A DNA stretch of 64,000 bases from Magnetococcales bacterium (GTDB lineage: Bacteria; Pseudomonadota; Magnetococcia; Magnetococcales; Magnetaquicoccaceae), in contig JADGAR010000003.1 of assembly GCA_015231915.1 (NCBI GenBank), forward strand, positions 43,002 to 107,001, written 5' to 3'. A program made the position numbers and the translations under genes. Positions 36,601-43,072 of this stretch are shown piece after piece (the stretch's first letter is position 1; each line of letters begins with the position of its first letter). Under the pieces are notes generated by a model. It did no database searches, was not told where the DNA came from, and saw nothing but the letters and a program-made list of their open reading frames with translations.

Positions 36601-36615
36601 GAAATCCCGCCACAT
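33607..36615 (-). CDS. Fusion: AMP-forming acyl/aryl ligase + TPR + heptosyltransferase-like domain
   Basis: This single uninterrupted 1002-residue frame has three parts. (1) Residues about 1-475 are an ANL-superfamily ligase with the ATP motif LHTSGSSGRPKGVMFH, GFGLTEAGPN, YWRNERLF, FATGDLVRVDRDGFFHVIGRKKE and the C-terminal catalytic Lys in NGKIDRPALK. (2) About 480-720 are six or more TPR repeats (for example AYHANLGLALQAMGRLEEAVE). (3) About 730-1002 are a GT9/heptosyltransferase-like domain (ILVLAEQGFGDTIQFCRYLP, VGLAWRGNPTH, CVDTALAHLCGALQKPCWVL). No carrier protein domain is visible. The substrate is unknown; an acylated or amino-acylated surface glycan is possible. Divergent from the hydrolase gene. 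Confidence 0.88.
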   Translation of the reverse strand: MWRDFIQEHAHHRPDHVALVDRPTGQVFTYAQLAAEIARLARHLAARGLRPGERVVLLAPNRLEHVTLFFATIRLGAILAPLDPRLAPQELDPILAELEPALVFSDTPRAGFTTLDALQGDPGHMGLPSLPIDDDRVLMILHTSGSSGRPKGVMFHAAMLMANIANTLDADVLRQEDISIVNTPFFHTGGFNVFCLPMLSVGGTLLLHARFDPGLVLREIDQAGVTVFWAVPTMFQAMFDHPDFACTDFSRIRFFLSGGAPLGLNLIQGYHRHGVPFKQGFGLTEAGPNCFLLETADAFDHPDSIGKPMAHSRVLVVNGNGQPVGVDEVGEMWIAGPHVCKGYWRNERLFAESMRGEFFATGDLVRVDRDGFFHVIGRKKEMYISGGENVYPGEVEKQIATHPAVAQVVVVGVPDPRWGETGLAFCVTRAPLDLEGLRKHLNSRLARYKHPHHLRILAAMPLLANGKIDRPALKRLGVGDDPESLHRLGVEALREGRPEQALTLIGQAIARREGVAAYHANLGLALQAMGRLEEAVEACRRACHLQPGLLQVRINLGNLLAEMHRYPEAEAILREILRVVPDHADLHFNLGKVLTDQHRFDEAEEAFRESLRLRPASPDAAECLAGVLLQRGMLLQRQGRHAEAETDYREAARLAPDPAEAYHNLGVLCYDLCRHAEAEAAFHQALGARPAFPEARMNLGMLYLRQGNFNQGWPLYESRHSPPIDTSALPWRGEDLTGRTILVLAEQGFGDTIQFCRYLPLLAERGATRVIFICQPQLLELLRTLAGAPPWLELQAMDAAGGGQCDYWTRLLSLPGRFGTTLATIPDALPYLGVPQERLELWKSRLPAAPFRVGLAWRGNPTHVNDRNRSLADVRLLAPLWSVPGVTFVTLQKGGEAVSSAPEPPMLDPGGPVGDFADVAAIVAQLDLVICVDTALAHLCGALQKPCWVLLPAIGPDWRWLEHRPDSPWYPKVLRLWRCSHYDNFYVMIEDIKKNLLRAMVQ

Positions 36616-36698
36616 GACGATTCCCCCTTGCCGTGGTCACTGGGTTGACGCAATCTTCCCACACAACGGCAACGGGCAACAAGTGGAGAAGCGCAAGG

Positions 36699-37490
36699 AT
36701 GGCAAAACGGTTTCGTGGTCACTGGGACAGCCTGGGAGCAGGTCCGCCTGTCTTGTGCATTTCGGGTTTTGCCAGTGCCAACTGGATGTTTCGGCACTGC
36801 GTGGCGCCGCTGCAGGGCCGGTATCGTTTCCTGCTGCCGGACAATCGCGGCATGGGCCTTTCCCCGCCCGCGACCGGGCCTTATGACCTGGAGGCGTTGG
36901 CCGACGACCTGATCGACCTGATGGACGATCTGGGGGAGGAGCGTTTCGATGTGATCGGCCTGAGCATGGGGGGATTCGTGGCGCAGTTGCTGGCCTCCCG
37001 GCACGCCCGGCGGGTCCGGCGCATGGTATTGATGTGTACCAGTGCCAACGATCCGGAGTTCCGCCCGCTTTTTCCGGTATTTTCACGAGAGCAGATTGCC
37101 GCCGTTTACAGCCTGCGCAGTGAAGACCGGGTGAACGCCGCCCTCTCCGAGACGTTGTGTCCCTGGCTGTTCACGCGCTATCCGGAAGCCCACGCCTACA
37201 TCCGGCAGCTGCGTCTGCAATTCGAACCCGAGGCCGCCCAGGTTCTGTTGCAATATGACGCCGTGGCCCGCTTTCTCGCCTCTCCTCCTCTGGACCTTGC
37301 CGCTTTCACCCTGCCGGTCCTGGTCCTGACAGGAGACCGGGACCTGGTGGTCCCACTGCCCAATGCCACCCTGCTGGCCGCGCGCCTGCCCGATGCCGAA
37401 CTGCGCATCATCGAAGAGACGGATCACTTTTTTTTCCTGGAAAAACCGGCAGAGGTGGCGGAGCGGATCGGGGAGTTTCTCGACAGATAA
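36699..37490 (+). CDS. Alpha/beta hydrolase
   Basis: This 263-residue serine hydrolase fold begins MAKRFRGHWDSLG and shows the oxyanion-type LCISGFAS, the nucleophile elbow GLSMGGF (Ser about residue 89), the acid in LTGDRDLVVP and the His in EETDHFFFLEKP. It resembles MhpC/RutD/BioH-type esterases, but the substrate is unknown. The start at 36699 is chosen for its nearby purine-rich site and family alignment; an in-frame ATG at 36633 is unlikely. The last 117 nt before the stop are repeated, with about ten mismatches, at 40027-40143 beyond the AT-rich cassette. Confidence 0.9.
   Translation: MAKRFRGHWDSLGAGPPVLCISGFASANWMFRHCVAPLQGRYRFLLPDNRGMGLSPPATGPYDLEALADDLIDLMDDLGEERFDVIGLSMGGFVAQLLASRHARRVRRMVLMCTSANDPEFRPLFPVFSREQIAAVYSLRSEDRVNAALSETLCPWLFTRYPEAHAYIRQLRLQFEPEAAQVLLQYDAVARFLASPPLDLAAFTLPVLVLTGDRDLVVPLPNATLLAARLPDAELRIIEETDHFFFLEKPAEVAERIGEFLDR
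37371..37487 (+). repeat. Direct repeat, left copy (3' end of the hydrolase gene)
   Basis: By eye this aligns without gaps to 40027-40143, with about 10 differences in 117 positions. It encodes the hydrolase C-terminus from LLAARLPDAEL to FLDR. The repeat brackets the 2.5-kb AT-rich two-gene cassette. Confidence 0.9.
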
Positions 37491-37536
37491 CCATAAAGCA
37501 TAATCAAAGATTTCAAAACATCACCAAGAGGCTGTA

Positions 37537-38607
37537 TCATTTTTCAACAGACTCTAGCATCTCTGAAAACATTACTCTTTTAATGCCCCAATAATCAAGC
37601 AAACAAAAAAGCATACTGCGAAGTTCGGTACTCGCTCCACGAGATGTAAATTTCCTGGCCATAGCCAGTTGCTCGAACTCCCTGGCGACATTGAATAACG
37701 TCCGAGATACATCAGTCTTAGAAAAAAAATCTCCTATAATTGAAGTATTCATTTGAGATAATCTACTCTCTATACTTATTTTTATCTGCTGTGAAATCGT
37801 TTGCCCACCAGTCGCATATTCTTCGACCAGCCCCATTGCAACATCTAATAATTTCTTCAAGCCAATACTGCCTTTTGAGCCAAAAGTAAACCCATCTTTA
37901 ACGAACGCATTACGTTCGGACTGCTCATTGAATACAAGATCTCTTGTGCAAAAGTCAACCCCAATAGCAATAAACGAGCACACAAGATAAAGACATCGAA
38001 GAGCCGTTTCACGCTGAATACCATTAATTATGAATTGCTCAGCAAAAAACTTCCCCTGATCAAGCCAGTCGTTACAACTATCAAATGAAAGTGATTTTGC
38101 CAGCAGACTTTTAGAATGAACCATCCGCCCACGCCAGTTACCGTCTACTTTGTTTAAAGCATATTCGTTGATCTTGCTCATAAACTCTTCATCCGAAAGT
38201 CTTGTCGCATTCGGATCATCAGCATCAGCAAGTTTTTTAAGGTTACTCAAAAAGACACCATCAAGAACAAGCACACCAAGATCTCGACCAAAATTTTTGA
38301 TTTCTTGACGCCTTTCTGTCGTTGCCACAATCGCATTTGTCGCTTTCGTGGCAATACGCAATCCCTGTACCCAAAAGATGCGCTCTATGGCTTGGGGGGT
38401 TTTCTTGTTTTTTACATCAACCAAAGCAATTTCACGTGACAAATAAGTGCTTCGACCATATAGCCACAGATCTATGTCGGTAACAGAGCAACCTTCATAA
38501 ACGAACGGAACGCCTCGAACAACATAATATCCAGCCTTAAGGAAGTAACTACGAAGCAACTCTTCCAATCTTTGGCCTTTTTGCGGATTTTGTTGATTCA
38601 ACATCAC
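37537..38607 (-). CDS. PD-(D/E)XK nuclease-like protein of an AT-rich cassette
   Basis: The family was not recognised by name. The 356-residue protein has an N-terminal restriction-endonuclease-like core. GQRLEELLRSYFLKAGYYVVRGVPFVYEG is followed by an acidic TDIDLWLYG and, about 18 residues on, the pair IALVDVKNK, giving a D-x(n)-D-x-K arrangement. The remainder (about 130-356) is mainly helical without known motifs. It starts at GTG 38607 (AAGGAG 7 nt upstream) or ATG 38604, the latter giving a TGATG overlap with the upstream gene, so the two are coupled. Base composition is much more AT-rich than the surrounding genes, suggesting recent transfer. A DNA-targeting effector of a defence system is the favoured inference. 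Confidence 0.75.
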   Translation of the reverse strand: MMLNQQNPQKGQRLEELLRSYFLKAGYYVVRGVPFVYEGCSVTDIDLWLYGRSTYLSREIALVDVKNKKTPQAIERIFWVQGLRIATKATNAIVATTERRQEIKNFGRDLGVLVLDGVFLSNLKKLADADDPNATRLSDEEFMSKINEYALNKVDGNWRGRMVHSKSLLAKSLSFDSCNDWLDQGKFFAEQFIINGIQRETALRCLYLVCSFIAIGVDFCTRDLVFNEQSERNAFVKDGFTFGSKGSIGLKKLLDVAMGLVEEYATGGQTISQQIKISIESRLSQMNTSIIGDFFSKTDVSRTLFNVAREFEQLAMARKFTSRGASTELRSMLFCLLDYWGIKRVMFSEMLESVEK

Positions 38608-39866
38608 AAACCGGCTCCTTTTCGCAGTGCGGATAATATGTCATTCGTTCTTTGCGGATGCATCTCGACTTGCTTCCTTCGAACCTTCTCGCGATTGCAC
38701 TCAGGGCCCTCGTATGTAGTTACGGCAGCCGTTGGCAAAGCTGACAAAGAGTGTTCACTAACATCTCCCTGCTGTATCGCTTGCAGAGCCAGTTCACCTA
38801 CTTCTTTCTTAAGAAGACGAAGCATGGGACCAGTACGTCCTTTCTTTTTACCTAATGTTACTTCGACAACCCCCTTCAATTCAAGAACTTTGTAATCTTC
38901 AGCAATCGCTGGGACCGGACCAACACTTTCGCCTCGCACCAAGGCACTCAACAAGGCATCAACCAACTGAATTTTTCCGCGATGGTGAGGACTCTTTGTG
39001 ATACCATAAGTGATCGAGCTGACGAACGCTTTTGCAAGATCAAAAACATCTTCGACCATAGAATTGCTGTACTTAGAAAATGCTGATGGTAACGTCAAAA
39101 ATCCAACATTTTCAGTTGAATTGCTAACAACATTAATATCAAAAAAGCCTACCGCCGTCACCTTCTCGTAAAGCGCATCTCCCAGGATGCGTTTCGCATC
39201 TTGCTCGCTAACACATGCACGCAGCTTCAAGGTTTCGGTAAATTCATTGAGTTTCTCCTGATCTGCCGACATTAGCGAATCAAGTACTTTTTTAATCTTT
39301 TGAGCAGTATCACGGCGAAACAAGTTTCCATTAAATAATAATTTATTTTTTCTATCAATTCTTTCAATATCGACAAAACCAATCTGCTCCGAATCGAAGA
39401 GTAATTTTTCTAGGTCACTATTAGTCAGATTGTATGTATCAGCTAATTTACCAGAAACATCATTGAAGAGAATTGGCGTCTCGGAGGCGTGCTCTGCGAG
39501 ATCGATCGAGGCCATCTCATTGGCGCTAGGTTCAAACGAATCAAAGATGTTAGATGTGTGCTGCAGCGCCGATTCGGTTGTTACACCAAGAACAGCAACT
39601 CCACCAGATGACACATCAATTAGCTTTTGCTTTTTCAACTCTTTAAGAAGCGCAGGAAGTTCTGTTTTAATAGTGATGTTTGCAGCTTTCGCTAACGCTA
39701 CAAGCCTGTCATTATTGACAGTAGTTTCTGAATTAGCCGAAATAGCAGACAATAATATTCCAGTCTTTCCTGCCAGCAAGATATTCTCATGATCGCATGG
39801 ATTCGTAACTTCTTGTAGCTTATTGGCGTGATGGATTAACCACGCCCCCTTTGTCTTCTTATCCAT
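38604..39866 (-). CDS. Unrecognised protein with possible winged-helix N-terminus, partner of the PD-(D/E)XK gene
   Basis: This 420-residue soluble protein was not assigned to a family. Residues about 25-110 look like a winged-helix domain (TVNNDRLVALAKAANITIKTELPALLKELKKQKLIDV, then SSGGVAVLG, as in a wing). The middle is helical with charged segments (about 185-245), and the C-terminal tail is basic (CNREKVRRKQVEMHP). An excellent TAAGGAGG site precedes the ATG at 39866. It is the first gene of a two-gene operon with the nuclease-like gene. It could sense a trigger, guide the nuclease to DNA or act as its regulator. AT-rich codon use matches its partner, not the neighbours. Confidence 0.7.
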   Translation of the reverse strand: MDKKTKGAWLIHHANKLQEVTNPCDHENILLAGKTGILLSAISANSETTVNNDRLVALAKAANITIKTELPALLKELKKQKLIDVSSGGVAVLGVTTESALQHTSNIFDSFEPSANEMASIDLAEHASETPILFNDVSGKLADTYNLTNSDLEKLLFDSEQIGFVDIERIDRKNKLLFNGNLFRRDTAQKIKKVLDSLMSADQEKLNEFTETLKLRACVSEQDAKRILGDALYEKVTAVGFFDINVVSNSTENVGFLTLPSAFSKYSNSMVEDVFDLAKAFVSSITYGITKSPHHRGKIQLVDALLSALVRGESVGPVPAIAEDYKVLELKGVVEVTLGKKKGRTGPMLRLLKKEVGELALQAIQQGDVSEHSLSALPTAAVTTYEGPECNREKVRRKQVEMHPQRTNDILSALRKGAGL

Positions 39867-39915
39867 CTTGCCTCCTTAGACCATTCCTCACAACCTCTGA
39901 AATGTCAAAAGCAGA

Positions 39916-39940
39916 TTGTCACATACACCGCAACTGACAA
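39916..39940 (-). promoter_or_regulatory. Inverted repeat in the cassette promoter region
   Basis: TTGTCA (39916-39921) and TGACAA (39935-39940) form an inverted repeat with a 13-nt spacer, about 50-75 nt upstream of the cassette start codon. A second perfect palindrome, AATCATGATT, lies at 39946-39955. On the minus strand a possible promoter reads TTGACT-N16-TATGTG across this area. These are candidate operator sites for autoregulation, perhaps by the winged-helix-like protein. Confidence 0.4.
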
Positions 39941-40026
39941 CAGTCAATCATGATTAAGATGAAAAAGCAAGCAAAAAATTATGATTTGAAAATTGCGACC
40001 CGGCGATTTCATTCACCAATGTCCAA

Positions 40027-40143
40027 CTGCTGGCCGCGCGCATGCCCGATGCCGAACTGCGCATCATCGAGGAGACGGATCACTTTTTTTTCCTGAAAAA
40101 ACCGACGGAGGTGGCGAAGCGGATCGGGGAGTTTCTTGATCGG
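40027..40143 (+). repeat. Direct repeat, right copy (detached hydrolase 3' end)
   Basis: This is the counterpart of 37371-37487, at about 91 percent identity by manual count. Differences include synonymous changes (GAA/GAG, CTC/CTT, GAC/GAT, AGA/CGG) and a few amino-acid changes (Leu to Met, Glu to Lys, Ala to Thr). Similarity stops abruptly upstream of about 40026, where cassette-type AT-rich sequence begins. Confidence 0.9.
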
Positions 40144-40161
40144 AAATCACGACTGGACTGA
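40027..40161 (+). pseudogene. Remnant of an alpha/beta hydrolase 3' end
   Basis: The frame reads LLAARMPDAELRIIEE, through TDHFFFLKKPTEVAKR, to FLDRKSRLD and a TGA at 40159-40161. There is no start codon or N-terminal domain upstream, so it cannot be functional. Its 3' end overlaps the convergent higA gene by 15 nt. It is best read as the gene end displaced when the cassette entered, or as a relic of a second hydrolase allele. Confidence 0.8.
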
Positions 40162-40560
40162 CAAAGCTGACGGAACGTCTCTCTGCAAGCAGGAATGCCC
40201 TTGACGCGTGGGCTGAATAAGCACGCTGGCAGGAATTTTCAGTCCCTTGTGAAGGCGGCGGATCATCTCCAACGAGAGGTGCCGCTTGCGGTTGAGAATT
40301 TCCGCCACTCGTGCCCGACTGCCAATAAACGGTTCCAATTCCTTGCGGCTCAAGCCCATTTGTTCCATTTGGAACTTGATGGCATCAATGGGATCCGGGA
40401 TATCGATGGCATAGTGCCTGGATTCGTAGGTCTCGATCAAGGTGGTGAGAAGATCCAGACGATCACCTTCCGGAGTGTCGGGAGCAGCATCCATCAGGCG
40501 CTCCACTTCAGCCAGCGCATTGTCATAGTCCTGTTCTGTCTTGATGGGACGGATCTCCAT
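40147..40560 (-). CDS. higA: HigA-type antitoxin, XRE-family helix-turn-helix
   Basis: This 137-residue antitoxin and autorepressor has an N-terminal helical region (TEQDYDNALAEVERLMDAAPDTPEGDRLDLL) and the characteristic HYAIDIPDPIDAIKFQMEQMGLSRKEL. The helix-turn-helix then spans IGSRARVAEILNRKRHLSLEMIRRLHKGL. It is the second gene of the pair: its ATG overlaps the higB stop as TGATG, and a GTG at 40563 is an alternative start. Toxin-first order is typical of higBA. Confidence 0.9.
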   Translation of the reverse strand: MEIRPIKTEQDYDNALAEVERLMDAAPDTPEGDRLDLLTTLIETYESRHYAIDIPDPIDAIKFQMEQMGLSRKELEPFIGSRARVAEILNRKRHLSLEMIRRLHKGLKIPASVLIQPTRQGHSCLQRDVPSALSVQS

Positions 40561-40862
40561 CACACGGTCTCCGCATCAATTTGATCGTATTGGTCATGAG
40601 TGCCGACAAAACGGATATACACAACACTGTAATGATAGTTTATTTTAACGACCAACCGATATTTATTTCCGGCAATATTAAAAACGATTCGATTACCCTT
40701 GAGGAGACTTGCATGACGGAACTGAATTTTGACATCAGCAGGCGTTTTCCAGTCTGCTTGCTCCACAAGGGCATACCAGGCTGCGAGAGAAGCCTGGCAA
40801 TCCAGATTGGCCGGATCGCGTTCCCAAAATGCGCGCAACGTGCGTTTGGCAATGATCCTCAT
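40560..40862 (-). CDS. higB: HigB-type mRNA interferase toxin
   Basis: This 100-residue RelE-superfamily toxin of the HigB branch shows MRIIAKRTLRAFWERDP, ASLAAWYALVEQADWKTPADVK, GNKYRLVVKINYHYSVVYIRFVGTHDQYDQID, all standard for the family. It cleaves mRNA at the ribosome in characterised homologues. It forms an operon with higA and lies next to the hydrolase remnant and the AT-rich cassette, in keeping with an accessory locus. Confidence 0.92.
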   Translation of the reverse strand: MRIIAKRTLRAFWERDPANLDCQASLAAWYALVEQADWKTPADVKIQFRHASLLKGNRIVFNIAGNKYRLVVKINYHYSVVYIRFVGTHDQYDQIDAETV

Positions 40863-40915
40863 GGTATCAGGTTACTATGATCCCGATACGGGAGCAAGAA
40901 AAAAATACAAAGGGA

Positions 40916-41713
40916 TCAACCTCCCCCCGCGAACAACTCCTCCAGGATCTCCCTGGCCATGGCCACCCGGAAGCGGCGCACGTTCTCGTCGCAATTGTGA
41001 GAGCGGATCGATTCGGCCTGTTTGGTTTCCAGGCGCGGGTTGTAGGTGGGATGCTCGGAGTCGATGCGGTAGGCCTCCACCAGGGCTTCCAGGCCGCGCC
41101 GCAACGCGGGCAGATCCCCGCAACGGTAGGTCCGCACGAAATGGGTCAAAAAATCCAGCTTTTCCGCAGAAACACGGTCCCGGGAAGAGATGGCCCGCAA
41201 GGCGTCAAGCAGCATCTCCCCCCTGCCCGGCTCCCGCCAGACCGGACGCCGGCACAAGGCGCGCGCCTGTGACCGCTCCCCTACGGGCCAGCCAGCGATC
41301 AAGGCCGCAGCACGCGGGTCCAGAGGGGCATCCAGGGCCAACAACCGCACATAACGGGCGATCACCACCTCCGGCAAGGGCAGAAAACCGCTCCGCTCCC
41401 CGACCGTCATGGGACAGGCAGGCAACTGGGCCAGCAACGCCGCCACCAGACCGGCCACCGCCTCGCCACTCAACCCGCCATCGGGCAACACCGCCTCGCA
41501 GGCCACCCGATCCCCGTCCCCCGGCGTGAAATGGCGCGACAGCAACAATTCCTGTAAATACTCCTCCAACTTGAAGACCGGGCCGGAAAGCGCCTCGCCA
41601 GGGGCACTCTTTTGCGCATGCAGAAGCCCCCCCAAACCGGGATCGATACGGGTCATCACGCTGCGCGGTCGCTCGAGTTGAGCCAGGATGAGGGCTTGCA
41701 GTTCCTCGTTCAT
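40916..41713 (-). CDS. Protein of unknown function, downstream of EAL copy 2
   Basis: This 265-residue soluble, mostly helical protein was not recognised. No catalytic motif is obvious; it has scattered Cys (LPACPM, ALCRRP, TYRCGDL, SHNCDEN) but no metal-site spacing. The ATG at 41713 lies 3 nt after the EAL copy 2 stop, so the two are almost certainly translationally coupled; an ATG at 41740 lies within the EAL gene. A partner role in the same signalling pathway is possible. EAL copy 1 has no equivalent neighbour. Confidence 0.7.
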   Translation of the reverse strand: MNEELQALILAQLERPRSVMTRIDPGLGGLLHAQKSAPGEALSGPVFKLEEYLQELLLSRHFTPGDGDRVACEAVLPDGGLSGEAVAGLVAALLAQLPACPMTVGERSGFLPLPEVVIARYVRLLALDAPLDPRAAALIAGWPVGERSQARALCRRPVWREPGRGEMLLDALRAISSRDRVSAEKLDFLTHFVRTYRCGDLPALRRGLEALVEAYRIDSEHPTYNPRLETKQAESIRSHNCDENVRRFRVAMAREILEELFAGGG

Positions 41714-41715
41714 CT

Positions 41716-43020
41716 CTAGAAAATCTTGTCTTCCTTCCACTCCACGTCACAACAGAGCACATAGACGTGGCTGCCCTTGCGAATCGACATCGACAAGGTG
41801 GTGCAGATGTTCAGACTGGTGTTGGAGCGATACGGCGTCGAAACCTGCACCACCCCAGGATTGTGAATCGCGTCGTGAAAGCTGGAACGCCGCGTCCAGG
41901 TCGCCCCATACGAGTCCCACAGCGGCTTGTAACGGAGATCGGCATGCGAGGAGCGCTCGTCCGCAAAGATGTTCTGGCTCACCTGCAACCCCTTGTGATC
42001 GAGCAGATACACCCGCTCCACCCTGGGGAGTTTCAACAGGGGCTGCGCCGCCTCTTCCAGGGCGATGTCGTCCGCCACGGCCCACGCGCACTCCATGAAC
42101 TCGTTGTTGTAGTGCCCCATCTCCAGATTGTGGTGATGCACCTCCTTGAAGACCTGCCGCTCGCTCTGAATGGCCAGATTGCGAAACGCCCCGTCCCAGT
42201 CCACGCTCCCCTGCCGGGTGGCCCGCATCTCCAGGTTGCCGAAATAACGGCCCTGCACGAAATCGGCCTCCAGGCGCATCACCAGAAACGCCTCCTCCTC
42301 GGTCTCGATCTTCTCCATCAATACCAAACTGCCCGAGGCATGGATCAACGACACCAGCTTGAAGAGCATCCGCTTGGCCCGCCCGCTCTTGAGGGCGTTG
42401 TCGATCAACGAGTGGTCCAGCTTGACGATGTCCGGGGACAACCGCCACAGGCGGTCCAGATTGGCCGATTCGGCCCGGAAATCGTCGAACAGCACCAGAC
42501 ATCCCAACTCCTTGAGTTGCGCCATGGTGCGGGTCAGAACGGTTTCGAAGTTGCCGGCATGCTCCCGCAGGGCCACCACCAACTGATGCGGCGGCAAACC
42601 GGTATGCGCCAGCACCTCCGCCAGATAGGCCACGTCCGGCTCCTTGGTGCCCAGCATCATGCGGGGATGAATGTTGGTGACCAGCCAGCGGTCGTCGATG
42701 TTCGAGGCCAAAAAATTCTTGATATGCAGCAGCAGACGCATCCGGTCCATCTGCACCGCATCCTCCTGATCATGGATACAGGCAAAGATCGATGCGGAGG
42801 GACGAGAGGTGCCATCCGCATCGATGGCCCGGCAAAACCCTTCAAAGCCCACCCCGCGCTGATGGGTGGTGCTGTAGATCCTTTGAAAGAAGGTGGCGAT
42901 CCTCCAGGAGTGAAAGTCGGCCTGATACAGATCGTCCACCCGGTTGAGCGACCGTTCCAGAGTCTTCAAGTCCCTGCCATTGAACAGTCCTCTGGCGGTG
43001 GTTGCGGCTTGCTGCTCCAT
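41716..43020 (-). CDS. EAL-domain protein with YkuI-like C-terminal sensor domain (copy 2)
   Basis: This 434-residue paralogue of the protein at 32223-33527 is collinear over the whole length (both begin MEQQ). Here the signature keeps the first Glu (VGFEGFCRA) and the late Glu (VLMEKIETEEE), but the Glu of the central motif is again Ala (VALREHA). The DDFRAES, IVKLDHSLID and FVQGRYFG motifs are kept, as is the YkuI_C-like domain ending in VEWKEDKIF. It is probably a c-di-GMP sensor or a weak enzyme. AAGGAG lies 8 nt before ATG 43020, favouring this over ATG 43041. Confidence 0.85.
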   Translation of the reverse strand: MEQQAATTARGLFNGRDLKTLERSLNRVDDLYQADFHSWRIATFFQRIYSTTHQRGVGFEGFCRAIDADGTSRPSASIFACIHDQEDAVQMDRMRLLLHIKNFLASNIDDRWLVTNIHPRMMLGTKEPDVAYLAEVLAHTGLPPHQLVVALREHAGNFETVLTRTMAQLKELGCLVLFDDFRAESANLDRLWRLSPDIVKLDHSLIDNALKSGRAKRMLFKLVSLIHASGSLVLMEKIETEEEAFLVMRLEADFVQGRYFGNLEMRATRQGSVDWDGAFRNLAIQSERQVFKEVHHHNLEMGHYNNEFMECAWAVADDIALEEAAQPLLKLPRVERVYLLDHKGLQVSQNIFADERSSHADLRYKPLWDSYGATWTRRSSFHDAIHNPGVVQVSTPYRSNTSLNICTTLSMSIRKGSHVYVLCCDVEWKEDKIF

Positions 43021-43072
43021 CGCGAAAACTCCTTGCTTCATGCATACGGTTGAAACGAAATCCGATCACGCC

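Noticed and set aside
33526..36648. Long plus-strand open frame of about 1040 codons
   Set aside because: It lies antisense to the ligase-TPR-glycosyltransferase gene, has no family motifs and is rich in His, Gln, Arg and Gly, as expected from the complement of a GC-rich gene.
37491..40146. Whether the AT-rich cassette is an insertion sequence or transposon
   Set aside because: No transposase or integrase motif and no terminal inverted repeats were found. The only flanking repeat is the 117-bp hydrolase fragment, so a classical IS is not supported.
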